A DNA stretch of 64,000 nucleotides from Atherix ibis (GCA_958298945.1 OY282610.1:26374233-26438232); one strand, 5' to 3'; shown: positions 34,790 to 46,195, numbered from the stretch's first letter. Translations and numbers: made by a program. Notes: generated by a model not told the origin, from the sequence alone.

Positions 34790-35930
34790 TTATTGGATCA
34801 TTCTTCTGATTATCGGACATTTTGCTTACATAAGAAAATTGCAAAAAATTCAACAAAAAAAATCCACACCGCTTTTTGTTTATTTTCTTCGAATTATTTA
34901 TCACAAAACTTGTGCGACAGTTTTTGTTTAAAGAAACTTTAGACGAGCATACTGCCGCCAAGAATAGCCGAAAGAACGGGAATCGATTCTTGGTCTGAGC
35001 GATCGAATTTATTTACAAAAGTTTACTTCAATTTGAGTAGAAGCTAATAAAATATCGACTGAAATATAAATAAACCAAAATTTCTTGGAAATGGCGACAC
35101 ATCTTATCCAAGTAATAACAAAGACTTGACGACTTTTAATTCTTGTCCAATAATCTAAGCGATCGTCGTTCTAAGAGTCAAAAATGCTAATTGAAATAGT
35201 CGAAAAATAATTAAAAATTTTTTTGCCATTAAACATTCACAATATTCTCATATAATAATGCCTAAAAAACTAATCGATAGTGTTGGAAAAAAAACTTCAA
35301 ACCAATCACAATAAATAATATTTCATAATCTTAAACGGTTGTTCATGAAAAATCAATTAACGAAAAATATACAAAACGATAATTATTAAAAAATAAAAGA
35401 AGCTCTTTTAGAATGGTTCTTTTCGTTTTCGTTTCTACAACTACATAAAAATTGTATCAAGAAGATTTTATGACAGAACACTTCAATAACAGGAGAGGGA
35501 CATGTGGGAGTAACAACCCATTGACATTTTTTAATATCCGTTTTGATCTACTGTCTAGTAGGCTAAGTAGTAGTTGATAACCGCTGTTAAGTTCAAGTCT
35601 TTCTAATTTCTTGAGAGGATTCCTTGTTAGTGGTTTGTCTCGGTAGCGTACTTTGTCTTCTGCTCATCTGCTTTCACTCTCCACCACTTAAACCAGTCTT
35701 GGAGATTTTTTATATGTAGGTTTCTGGAAGGTATTTGGATATTGGAATGGGATTAGTTCGAATATCAAAGGTATAAATAGTGTATAGGAGTGGATCAAGG
35801 ATACTGCCTTGAGGTACACCAGCTGTAATAGGTGATATTTAATAATATTCTGTATTAATAGCTATTTAGGAATATCGTTAGAGGAGATATGATCTAAAAA
35901 TAAGGAAGTTTGTGAAGGAAAGAAATCTCT
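34790..35930 (-). repeat. composite repeat copy 1 (with jockey RT fragment)
   Basis: About 1.1 kb nearly identical to 51240-52410. Read on the minus strand, the 5' part (35560-35870) is a jockey-like RT fragment starting AGVPQGSILDPLLYTIYTFD, followed by a stretch resembling the region after YADD. The rest is AT-rich and not LINE-like. It ends in a ~210-bp block (34830-35040) that also occurs alone at 46010-46195. That block leads, on the minus strand, into a short frame starting MSDNQKND. Both long copies have the same junctions, so they were duplicated as one unit. Confidence 0.82.
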
Positions 35931-35939
35931 TTATTCTTT

Positions 35940-36620
35940 CAAGTGATCTTTATTCTATGGAGCTAAGTGGTTTTTATTCCAGTTTTATTTCACAGATTTG
36001 ACGTTCAATATTGAATGGTTCTTGATTTATTGACAATAGACCAATAACTTTAACTAACTCCACAAGAAAAAGTCCAAAGGTGTTAAATCACAACTTTTTT
36101 GAGGCTATAGCATATCTGCATTTCTTAAAATTATTAAATTATCAAACTTTTCCCGCAATAAAGTTATTGTGACATGGTCTGTGTGGCATATAGAGCCATC
36201 TTGTTAACACCACATATTCGTTAAATCAATATCTTCCAATTCAGGCCACACAAAGTTCGTTAATGGCACACGAAAAAAATAAACCACACAATACGGTCCT
36301 TTTTTCGGAATGTAAAGGTTTCCACGTGAATAATTTGAAGATTGGTTTCAGCCCATTATCGACAATTTTGCTTATTAACCGATCCAGAGAGACGAAAGTG
36401 CAGCTTACCTGTGAAGATGATGTTCTTGGAAAAATCGGCATCATTTTCAAGTTATTCCAGAATAAAATCAGCAAATTCACGGCATTTGTGATAGTCCAAC
36501 GGCTTCAATTCTTGTGTGATAAGCCTAAATCCAACGGTCAAATAAGCCATGTTACGGTGTCAGACCGTCCCAAATGCTGAGAACATCTTGAAATCGATAA
36601 ATTTTGATCTTCATCAAGAC
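35940..36620 (-). pseudogene. Tc1/mariner-type transposase pseudogene
   Basis: Minus strand with many stops: SISRCSQHLGRSDTVTWLI (about 36540-36600), ELKPLDYHKCREFADFILE (about 36450-36505), SGSVNKQNCR (about 36375), WPELEDIDLTNMW (about 36205-36245), QDGSICHTDHVTITLLREKF (36145-36200) and SCDLTPLDFFLW (about 36065-36100). This is the order of a full Tc1/mariner catalytic domain including the second and third acidic motifs. Same general type as the 31291-32210 element. TIRs were not located. Confidence 0.72.
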
Positions 36621-36857
36621 TTTTGTGACGGCCATAAATTGGTAGAAGTGCACGATAAGTTGCAATAAAAGAACGATTATTTTGTAAAAGAAAATTGGAT
36701 AATTTCCAAGTATTGTGTTATGGGTGTTGGATAGGGATGAGGAAGGTATTAAAATTCGGATAGATATTTTATGAATGTTAAGTTCCACAGGAGCATGGTT
36801 AATGTTCCAGCTGGCATGCTTGATGCTACCTTTATGGAAAAATTGTGTATTGGAGGG

Positions 36858-36895
36858 AGGGGGGGGGGGGGGGTGGTTGGGTGTTGTTAGGTGGG
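36858..36895. repeat. poly(G) tract
   Basis: An almost uninterrupted run of about 20 G, flanked by further G clusters, in otherwise AT-rich DNA. It can in principle form a G-quadruplex. It sits between a transposase pseudogene and a mariner element. Confidence 0.85.
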
Positions 36896-36943
36896 TTTCA
36901 AAATGTCTTTTTTTGTAGTATTCTTACATATGTCAATGCTGTA

Positions 36944-37913
36944 TTGGGCGTAAGGGAAAGTTCTGTCGTTTGTTTTTCTAAAGAAAAAATTAAATTTTTT
37001 TTTCACTTCTTATTTAAAAATTAACCTAAAATATAATTTCCTTTATTAACTAGAACTGTCTGCCAGCCTTCTGGCAGCTTATCCAACCCCCTTGAAAAGA
37101 ATTTCTCGTTTTTGGACGCAAAGTATTCTTTCACTGAATTTATATATTCATTTACATCAAGAAAGTTTTGCAGCGACCTGAACAGATGATAGTCAGATGG
37201 TGCAATATCTGGAGAATATGCTGGCTGAGGTAGAGTTTCCCAACCCAACTCTGTAATTTTTTGTACGGTCTTTTTTTGTAAACATATGCCCTTTTTCTTA
37301 CCACATGTTTATAAACTATCTACTTTTCATCACCAGTCATCAAGCGGTCCAAAAACGGTTCCCTTTTGTGAGGAGCAAGATTTGAAGAATATATTGAAAT
37401 TCTATTCATTAAATTTTTTTCGCTTAATTAAACCAAGACTTTTAATGTGCTCTAAAGCAATAGTCTGATGAATTTCAAGCTTGAAGGTCACTTCTGTGGA
37501 CTTTAACATGGGATTTGTCCTGATCATACTGCGAAGCACTTCGTCATTGACATCTGATGACCTTCCTGTTCTGGGTTCATCTTTCAAAGGAAAATCACTC
37601 GAAGGAAATTTCGCAAACCATCTCTGGCATGTTTGAGCTGTTACTGCGTCTTCTCCAAACACGCCACACAAGTTTTTTTTTTGCCTCCATTGTTTTGTTT
37701 TCTTTTTGGAAATCATACAACATATAATGTCTTAAGTGCACTTTTTCTTCACGCATGTTGACTGTTTTACAAGTTTAAAAGAACTGACAAAAATACGAAA
37801 AAATGTGTATAAACCATCTAACGGTTTAAATCGATTTCAGAATTCTCGCTAAGAATCGGCAACGCATACAAGTGCAAGTGTTCAAAAACGACAGAACTTT
37901 CTCTTACAGCCAA
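36944..37913 (-). mobile_element. mariner element, 970 bp, internally deleted, TIRs and TA intact
   Basis: TIRs of ~27 bp: the left starts TTGGGCGTAAGGGAAAGTTC and the right (complement) starts TTGGCTGTAAGAGAAAGTTC; both continue TGTCGTTT. TA flanks both ends (36942-36943 and 37914-37915). Minus strand: the N-terminal transposase half lies at 37716-37402 (AVTAQTCQRWFAKFPSSDF, LKDEPRTGRSSDV). A decayed region has a TGDEK-like remnant, then WETLPQPAYSPDIAPSDYHL in the C-terminal half (37248-37021), retaining the third Asp region (SDYHLF). The section between the first and third catalytic Asp regions is missing. It is shorter than the usual ~1.3 kb of mariners, so non-autonomous. Confidence 0.9.
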
Positions 37914-37915
37914 TA

Positions 37916-39651
37916 GTAAGTCCACCTGACATTCAATCTGAAATTGTTTTCACTTGATCTTGATTAGAAGATGGCAGGAATTTTCCTTCAAGTACATTCA
38001 AATCAAAAAGTTATCCTCTTTGGTTTTTTTTCCCCCGAAACGACGAAATCTTTGCAAACTTTTCTTATTTACTAGTTTTTCGGTTATTTTTTTTTTTTTT
38101 TTTTTGATTAATAAAATGATGACGATGACGTGGGGGGATTTATTATTTACTGTCAAATAGATTTCCTCCGACTCTTCCGTTAATATTGACAATTGTAAAT
38201 AGTGTTATCTCGATTATTTTACGATTATAGGAGAGTATTTTAATTGAGAAGCTTTCATTAAAATTTTCTATCTTTATCGCTTTTACTCTGCCAATGGAGA
38301 TTGGGCGGTTATCTCTTTTTTTTTTGCTGTCATAATTTTTCTTCTGTTTTGGTTAATTCTCTTTCTCTTTTGTACTACTAATGAGCTTGAAAATAATTAT
38401 GGTCTGCCATGTGCTCCCATTATATATATGCACGTAACCGTACAACTTTTTTTTTTTTATTTACATATACGTGTATGACGGTGACAGGTGTGTAGGGAAT
38501 AAATGATGTGCAATCAGCACATTGAATAACACCAATCAGTGAATAAGCACACACAACATTCATAGAGTACAGTTGTAAGTGTATATTTCGCTCGAATTGT
38601 CAGTTGTATTGGTTGTGGAAGGTTCTATCTGTGCATATGCAAACAGCCAACTTTGAGACGACAGGTTTTACAATATTTTTAAGCGCTTTCAAAATTTCGT
38701 ATAAATTTTATACGAAATCATACAGTTTTGAAATTAACGCCTGTGCGGGCGGATTTTTTTTTTGTTGTTGTCAGACTGTCGTCTCGTCCACCTGTTAATT
38801 CAGTATTGTTGTTATTGTTGGCGCGTGTCGTGTTGTTATTTGTTATTATTTTAATTATTATTATTATTATTATTATTATTATTGTTATTATTATTTAGTA
38901 TTGTTATTGAAATTTTTTTTTTTTATTCCAAAAAGTTTTAACCTTTTTTTTGTTTGTTTTTAAAAAGTGTTTTTGTGCGTGAAGGTGTTTTTTTTTTTTT
39001 TGGTATAAAATTAATTACAATATATTTGATAAAAATTGTAAGAATATTTTTTATTGTTTATTTTTCTGTTTTTGCTGGTTTATTATTTATTAATTATTAT
39101 TGACAAAGAAAAAAAAATTTTTTTTTTTCAAAAATAATAAGAATTTTGTGGTAAAAAAAAAATTATTCGAAATATTTTTTTGAAAAAGTGGTTTTTTTTT
39201 GGCAAAAAAATTTTTATTCACTTTATGAACCAGTAAACAAAAATGGTGTTCGAATGGTTTTTTTCGCACCAAGTTTAAAAAATTAACAAAAAAATAAAAG
39301 GTCTGAATTTTTTTTTTTTAAGAAGAAAAATAAATTTTTTTTTAAAATTTTGAGATTTTATTTGATTTTTGTTGTTGTTGTTGTTATTACCATAATTATT
39401 CGTCATGCTGGTGCTGCGTCTTATTCTTTTATGATAAAGCAAAGAAGAAAAATGGAAGAAAAAAAAAAAAAATTAATTAAAATCAAATTCCTTCGAAACG
39501 CGATAAGCTGATATGACAAGATTTTTATGATAGAAAATGCCATTCAACCGATGATGATACTGCTGCCATCACGCCGTGCGATTATCTTGTGGAATTTTTT
39601 TTAATTTTTATTATTATTATTTATCTTTGGTTTTTTTCCGCCATTCTTTGA

Positions 39652-39682
<31 letters not shown>

Positions 39683-40099
39683 TGACTAGGTAATTTTTTT
39701 TCTATAAAAAAATATAGGGGGAAAAAAGAAGAAGAAGAAAAGAATAAGATATAAAAATAATAATTATCAATCAAAACAATCATAATTTATGGTAATTAAA
39801 TTAATAATAAAACGTAAAGAAACCAAAAAATACAATAAATATCGATTTCTATTGAAGATCATATTAATTGTTAATTATTATTGGTTGTGTCGTTTAAATG
39901 TGACAATTTCCAATTAACAATTATCCATAACTAGAAACATTATTAACAAATGTTCGATAACCATTAATAATTTGGTTAAACTCCTAGTTAAGTAGATTTA
40001 GGTAAACTGAAGCAATTCGAATAATGAACGCTTTGCATAATAGCCACATTACTATATTACCTCAAGTCAGTTGGATCTATGTTAATTGAGACGGGATAT
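37916..40099. other. AT-rich stretch with microsatellites
   Basis: Contains (TTA)n at about 38846-38885, (GT)n at about 39651-39680, long poly(T)/poly(A) tracts, and a 25-nt palindrome ATTTCGTATAAA-T-TTTATACGAAAT at about 38694-38718. The segment 38480-38830 is less AT-rich and looks like possible 5' regulatory or untranslated DNA, but no exon is supported. Confidence 0.45.
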
Positions 40100-40329
40100 A
40101 CTTTCAAACTTTGATTATTTCTCTAAAAATTGAACTAACAATCATGCTCCTCTTTTTTGCCACTATCAAATCCATCCTAACCGCACCATCTCTACCCCTT
40201 ATGGATAACCCTTTCAGCATTAACACTAAATTTTCCACTAAAACTCCATGTTACGAGCGGAAGCCAAGGGTGAAGTCAGTGCTGAATATATCGACCGAAC
40301 TGAGCTGAGCAGCTTCAGGAAAAATGTAA

Positions 40330-40566
40330 CGGACCCTTTCCCTGCAAGATTTTATTGAGATGGAAAATGCCGTGCTACTTTTTACGGATGCAACCGTAAA
40401 CGACGATGGAGTGGCCTTTGCTGTAATCGAGCGCGTGCGGGACCGTTTCTGTGAGACGGCATGCTGTATTTTCCCTTTCAGGGTAGCGTTCTTTGGGCAA
40501 TCAGAGTTTCTGGTAAAATCTTCACTCCAACGATCAACATTAGCGGCCATAGCCGACATGCCTTAG
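40330..40566 (+). pseudogene. LINE RNase H N-terminal fragment
   Basis: The plus-strand frame at 40360-40566 begins MENAVLLFTDATVNDDGVAF, resembling the first strand of LINE RNase H (a (Y/L)TDGS motif with Gly-Val-Ala following). It runs directly into the tandem array. Divergent from any element elsewhere in the window; clade not assigned with certainty. Confidence 0.5.
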
Positions 40567-41840
40567 CTGCTCACCAAATGGTAAACGCAGAGATGGGGGG
40601 AACCTAGAACTTTCTATTAAAATACTGGAATCACACTTTTCGGCCCATATATTCAGAAACCAATCCAACAAGCTTACACACGATTTTCAATTTAACAGCC
40701 TTCAATCGCACAGCCGCCAAAATTGCGTAGTTCCTCTTACAATTTTACAAATTCTTAGGGACTGCCGCTTAACCTGTGATATTGGACTTGGTTGGGTTCT
40801 AGGTCGTGTGGGTATTTTAGGAAATTGAACAGGCGGACTTGCTGGAAAAATCTGCACTCCAACGACAACCATTAACGGTCTTAGCCGACATGCCTCAACT
40901 GCTCACCAAATGGCAAATGCAGAGATAGGGGGAAGCCGGACCATTCTCTCAAAAAATGGAATCACATTTTCCGGCCCATATATTCAGAAACTCCTCCAAA
41001 GCTCTGGGCAACAAGCTCAAAAACGATTTCCAATTTAACAGCCTTAAATCGCCCAGCTGCCAGAACTGCCTAGTTCCCCTTACAATTTTACAAATCCTTA
41101 GGGACTGCCGCTTAACCTATGATATTGGACTTGGTTGGGTTCCAGGTCATGTGGCTATTTTAGGAAATGGAACAGGTGGTCTTGCTGGAAGAATCTACAC
41201 TCCAACGACAAACATTAACGGTCATAGCTGACATGCCTCAGCTGCTCACCAAATGGCAAATGCAGAGATAGGGGGAAGCCGGACCATTCTCTCAAAAAAT
41301 GGAATCACATTTTCCGGCCCATATATTCAGAAACTCCTCCAAAGCTCTGGGCAACAAGCTCAAAAACGATTTCCAATTTAACAGCCTTAAATCGCCCAGC
41401 TGCCAGAACTGCCTAGTTCCCCTTACAATTTTACAAATCCTTAGGGACTGCCGCTTAACCTATGATATTGGACTTGGTTGGGTTCCAGGTCATGTGGGTA
41501 TTTTAGAAAATCGAACAGGTGGACTTGCTGGAAAAATCTACACTCCAACGACAAACATTAACGGTCATAGCTGACATGCCTCAGCTGCTCACCAAATGAA
41601 AAACGCAGAGATGAGAGGAACCCGGAACTTTCTATCAAAATACTGGAATCACACTTTTCGGCCCATATATTCAGAAACCAATCCAAAAGTGTGGACAACA
41701 AGCTTACACACGATTTCCAATTTAACAGCCTTCAGTCGCACAGCTGACAAAACTGCGTAGTTCCCCTTACAATTTTACATATCCTCAGGGACTGGCGTCT
41801 TACCTTTGATTTCATATCTGGTAGGATTCCTCCTATGTTA
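40510..41840 (+). repeat. ~343-bp tandem array made from a LINE RNase H segment
   Basis: Four direct copies; the anchor CTGCTCACCAAATG is at 40567, 40899, 41242 and 41585 (spacings 332, 343 and 343). Copies 2 and 3 are nearly identical and each holds a 91-codon frame ending in GLGWVPGHV.ILGN (or ILEN), which is the C-terminal RNase H motif of LINE ORF2. Copies 1 and 4 resemble each other more than copies 2 and 3 (both have TTTTCGGCCCATATATTCAG then AAACCAATCCA). Copy 4 loses similarity before the WVPGHVG motif. No full LINE surrounds the array. Confidence 0.9.
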
Positions 41841-42439
41841 GTGCTGCTTGACACTTACGCTTGATTCCTAAGCCCTCCTTACAGTCTCCTAAGTTTTAGT
41901 AAGTCAATATAATCGAAACTCTCATTTTTTTCCAAACTAATTGTTACATCCTATAAACTTGTGCAAAACAGTACTTATGTTTCGCTAATCCGTCTGCGTA
42001 TGATATATTAACATCTGACGCAGAGACCCCTGAACTGCCTGGGGTACCTACTCTACAAACAAAACATATTAAATGTTCGAATTATTCCCCTTAAATGGTA
42101 TTGGTTTTTGAGTTTGTTTGTATTTAAAGGCGGTTTTCCCCCATTTCCTATTATAATTAATATTTATTTTAGTTTCTTTTCTTTTCATTTATTTAAAAAA
42201 GAATAACGGTTTATTGTGTATTCAATTAGAAATAGAAATTAATAAGAAATGCGATTAATTGAAGAGAAAATAAAAGCTTTTTGATTAATAAAAAATCTTT
42301 TTTTTTGTTGATAAGTTAACTTTTTTTTAATAAAAGCGGGTTCTTTTTAATAACTTTTCAACTTAGCAAAATGAGAAATTAATAATGGTTTTTTTTTCAT
42401 GCTAAAAGAAAAATATTATCTTATAAAAATACAATGTAC
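41841..42439. other. non-genic stretch
   Basis: Moderately AT-rich, then strongly AT-rich; no recognised gene. The GC-richer part to about 42060 may be further degraded LINE sequence. Confidence 0.4.
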
Positions 42440-42739
42440 GCTTTACGAAAAAACTGACGACACCAGGGCCAAACCTGATAAACATAAAGCAGACGCATTT
42501 GCTGAACGCCTTGCATAAGCATTTACTTCACATGAGGACATACTAGATAGGACTCCTTCAGAAGTTGCCAATTTAATCAAGCTCCTTTCCAAAAACACAG
42601 CTCCTGGCTATGATCTGATCACCTCCAACATACACCAACAACTTCCTAAAAGAGCAATAGTTTTCCTTGCAACACTATATAAGTCCATTCTTCGAACAAT
42701 ACATTTCCCAATCGTCTGGAAATTTGCCATTATTAAAAT

Positions 42740-42753
42740 GATCCCTAAGCCCA
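42740..42753. repeat. target-site duplication, left
   Basis: GATCCCTAAGCCCA in the jockey RT frame immediately before the R1-like insertion. It is repeated with one mismatch at 43845-43858. Confidence 0.85.
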
Positions 42754-43844
42754 GCAGTATTATGTTATTTAACGTGACTTATCTGTCATTTAACATAAAA
42801 CCAGGAGCTGCCTACGACCATAGGGATTGAGTTAAGCTCAATCAACGCACCATCATTACTGACAGTTTATAGCCAGTAATCAGTTGTAACCTGACTACTC
42901 CAATTTTTGTGGCGAGGTATATCTAAATCTCTACTGTCATAAGCAGTGATAGTACCCGAGATAATTACCAGTATCTCTCACCAGTGATCCGGAGACCGTA
43001 CCCGCAATATGGGTATTAACCACAGCTATCGCGTTGCTGCCTACTGCGGGCACAGTGTGTTTTAACACCATGGAGCACCCCGATTCCCGTGGTACCAATT
43101 TTTATTTGAAGAGTATTTCGGTTTGTACTCCGCTCATTGACCTATGGTAAGGAACCTTGTAAATTCCTAAGCACCGCTAAGCCAGCCCAGGTACGTGGGT
43201 TTGCTAAGATCCGAAGGTACAACCGGAATCGGTTTTGGCCTTTCTCTCGGTTACAGCCAACTTGCGTATCATTCACACACTCATTCACGCATCATTCTTG
43301 CTCTCCTCTCAAACAGTGTCACGGCAAACCTATTCAAGCATTTATACGTAACACACCACACATCCACACTATATCCCCGTATAGGCCCCACTCAATGAGA
43401 ATGAAATCCTCCTCCACCGCCCCACATGGGTATTTAGCCTCCGCATCCAGTCTACGCCCATACAGGTAGCCATTCATACTGCTATGTCTCGTGGGTAAAT
43501 ATCCAAGGAACATATCAAATTCAAATCCGCACGCAGACACAAATAACACATTCGAAATAAACCTGCGCGTCCATCTGCCATTCACACTCTCATCCCATCG
43601 ACGTTGCCAAATTTTGATGCATTCTACTCAGGACCAGTGCACGTCGCTGGCGTGGACTAAGATCCTGAACCTCTTCATTCATAACCGGACAACCAGCAAG
43701 CGGGATGGCTCTCCGTAGACGTAGTGAATGCTTCCAGGTCCCACGGAATTTCTCCCATGAGAACCTGCATCGCCTCGGTTGACACGGTTCTATATAAATT
43801 CAAACATGCATACAAAGTCAGACACAGCACAGAAATTATGTCCA
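42754..43844 (-). mobile_element. R1-like non-LTR retrotransposon copy 3, nested in jockey
   Basis: Minus-strand orientation: the 5' truncation is at 43844 and the 3' end at 42754. The truncated ORF begins around LTLYACLNLYRTVSTEAMQV, continues into IPWDLEAF, and the downstream NGRWTRRFISNVLFVSACGF segment (43585 downward) is intact in frame. It ends in the AEAKYPCGAVEEDFILIEWG region, which carries part of the Cys-containing motif. The ~700-bp 3' region matches copies 1 and 2. The 3' end has no poly(A). Flanked by a 14-bp target-site duplication. Confidence 0.88.
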
Positions 43845-43858
43845 GATCCCTAACCCCA
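43845..43858. repeat. target-site duplication, right
   Basis: GATCCCTAACCCCA, one mismatch from 42740-42753. The jockey frame reads through this copy into NKQINHPTSY. Confidence 0.85.
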
Positions 43859-44320
43859 ATAAACAAATAAACCATCCCACTTCCTACACACCAATAAATC
43901 TCCGTCCAATCCTCTCGAAAATCTTTGAAAAACTACATCTCCGCCGCTTACATCCCCAACTCGAATCCTCAAATTTAATTCCCAACCACAATTTCCAATT
44001 TCATTGCATCCTCTTTAGAAAAAAAAGATACACTATCTTTTAAAACTCAAGAAGGTCCTTCCCTCCTCCTATTTTCTAGTCCTAAAATTATCCTTTCCAA
44101 CCGACAGTTCCAAGTAAACGAATACAATGAACTCTCCAATATCTCTCTGATATTAGCTGGTGTTCCTCAGGGAAGTTTACTCGGACCCATCCTCTACAAC
44201 ATTTATACATCCGATACTATACTAATCCCTTCGATCAAGAACTATCATCCATTTCCTTTCCAAAAAAATCGAAGACTTAAGCGTTACTAGTCGCGTGATT
44301 TGCTAACATACTGAGGCTTA

Positions 44321-45667
44321 ACATGAGCACACGCTAGCAGGAGAAAGTTCAATAGATGCTTACTCCCCATAAAATTTCACGTTAATAAATACTATTATTC
44401 ACATTTGGTTGTTTTAAAAGAAATGGCGATAAATGATATCGGGATAAGGAAATTAAGAAGAAATGGAAAGGAAAATAGTTTTTTGAGAATGAGCGTAGGA
44501 GCATGCCTCAGTGAGATGCGAACCCACAACCCCTTGGAGGGTAGTCCAGTTCTTTATTTCTTTCTTCTTTTGTTAATGGGCTACCACCAGACCTCGCCAT
44601 ATGCTATTGCATCTATCTGATCAGGCGGTCTAATGGTCTGCACAGGAACCTCCAGGATGGGAAACAGAACAAACACTCTTCATCCGGCCCACCATCTCCT
44701 CAGTACCGCGGCACCCATTTTCAACTCAATACTCCCAATTCTGCCACCCACCCCTAGGGATGATCTTACGTAAAATCTGTCAGTCTCTGCCCACCAAAAG
44801 AGAAAACTTTATTACATGTGCTCCAAATCGATAATCCCCCGAATCTGAAATTTACTCTCATACGTGTATTTTGTAAAAACCGTGCCTTCCCCCAAAACAA
44901 TTTGGACATTGTAAAAAAATAAATTTACCTGTCTTATATACTCAAGGATATAAAAATATATTCTAATCCCTTTCAGGTCATTATCAAGATACCCCCAACC
45001 GAATTTGCACCCATCAATACTTTCTCTCCCCACAAAAATTCATAATATCCAACTCGTCCGTCCAAGAACTACTCTTCCAGATGTAATTCCCAATATTTAA
45101 AGGCATCTGACGACCGAAATGCCAGACTCCTGCGTGAATTTGGGTATGACTTTAAAGTTCGTATCGCTTTAAAGTTTATGGGTATCCCATCGTCCGTATT
45201 TAGGAATTTACCCAGATCCCCCAAGGTGTTGATATTATTAATATACTTTCGCCTGTTGATGCCGTACTTTCTGCAATGTAACCATGATGTGTTGGAAATC
45301 CTCCAGCAATTTATTTTTACACATGATATTGCCAGTACGAATATGGCACATTTTAATCACCTACCCTCTAGACCATGCATTGCCCCTAAACCGATATTTA
45401 CTATTGGTCCCATAATGGAAACCGTTTTTTGCTATAGATTCTTTCCTGCCATTCTTTAGCTATTTTGATTCTGATGCCGTTGAGGACTTCTTGGCTGCCC
45501 AAAGTGCACCCGGTCATGATCATATTCGGATTTGTGTATGCATCTTTCTGGCAAGCCAGTCAGTCTTGGTATTACCCGTAATACTAATGCGCCTTGGGAT
45601 CTATTAAATTTAATACGATCTAAACGATGTTATTTGCGATAGGATGCTGATGGGGATTTCTCCCTAT
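44321..45667. other. unassigned region with possible tRNA-derived SINE
   Basis: Mixed composition. On the minus strand at about 44480-44640 there is a B-box-like GGTTCGCATCT, with TGGTGGTAGCCCATT about 60 bp upstream; it could be a tRNA-derived SINE but the A box is weak. The 44812-45459 frames look vaguely protein-like but match no family I can name. Confidence 0.3.
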
Positions 45668-45724
45668 TATGCTTAACTAGTTCCAGCACGGTTTTATTAG
45701 CCATGCTGGAACTAGTTAAGCATA
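45668..45724. repeat. perfect 21-bp-stem hairpin
   Basis: TATGCTTAACTAGTTCCAGC(A) at 45668-45688 is exactly complementary to 45704-45724, with a 15-nt loop. The 57-nt size and perfect stem resemble a small fold-back or small-RNA precursor; transcription is unknown. Confidence 0.9.
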
Positions 45725-46009
45725 AGCCGAATCGGCATTAAAAATAATTGTTTTTTCTATAAATTTTAACTCAATTAATCATAAATGGTTCAGTTTTTAT
45801 TTAGAAAAAAAAATATATTTTTAAAGACATCCGTTTTTTTAAAGGTTTTTTCCATGTTTTTGATTATGTCAAGTTTTTTCTTCAATAAAAACAAGGGTTT
45901 TACTTTATAAGCAATAATTTAAAAATGAAAATTTGAACTCAATTTTTTATATAAGAATAATTTTTTATTAATTTGAAAAAAAAGAAAAATAATTAAATGC
46001 AATTAAAGG

Positions 46010-46195
46010 CAAATTGAAAATTTTAGAAAATCGACACCGCTTTTTGTTTATTTTTTCCGAATTATTTATCACAAAACTGATGTGACTGTTTTTGTTTAAA
46101 GAAACCTTAGACGAATATACCGGCACCAAGAATGGCCGAAAGAACGGCAATCGATTCTTGGTCTCAGCGATCGAATTTATTTACAAAAGCGTCAT
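46010..46195. repeat. solo partial copy of the composite-repeat end block
   Basis: Matches 34850-35030 and 51320-51490 (shared stretches such as CCGAAAGAACGG and AATCGATTCTTGGTCTCAGC), but the rest of the composite repeat is absent. Downstream sequence (46196-46440) is GC-richer and unrecognised. Confidence 0.85.

Larger units (their letters stand above)
42440..44320 (+). mobile_element. jockey-like LINE fragment, split by R1-like insertion
   Basis: Plus strand. KHKADAFAERLA then a stop and AFTSHEDILDRTPSEVANLI at about 42485-42590. NTAPGYDLITSNIHQQLPKR and IVWKFAIIKMIPKPS follow up to 42753. After the insertion the frame resumes with MIPNPNKQINHPTSYTPINL and RPILSKIFEKLHLRRL (about 43840-43960), then LAGVPQGSLLGPILYNIYTS at about 44155-44215. 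This is the standard RT order of jockey. The region after YNIYTSD is deleted or decayed. Confidence 0.85.

Noticed and set aside
44812..45459. Possible LINE ORF1 remnant
   Set aside because: Vague hydrophobic/basic pattern only; no zinc knuckle or conserved block could be identified.
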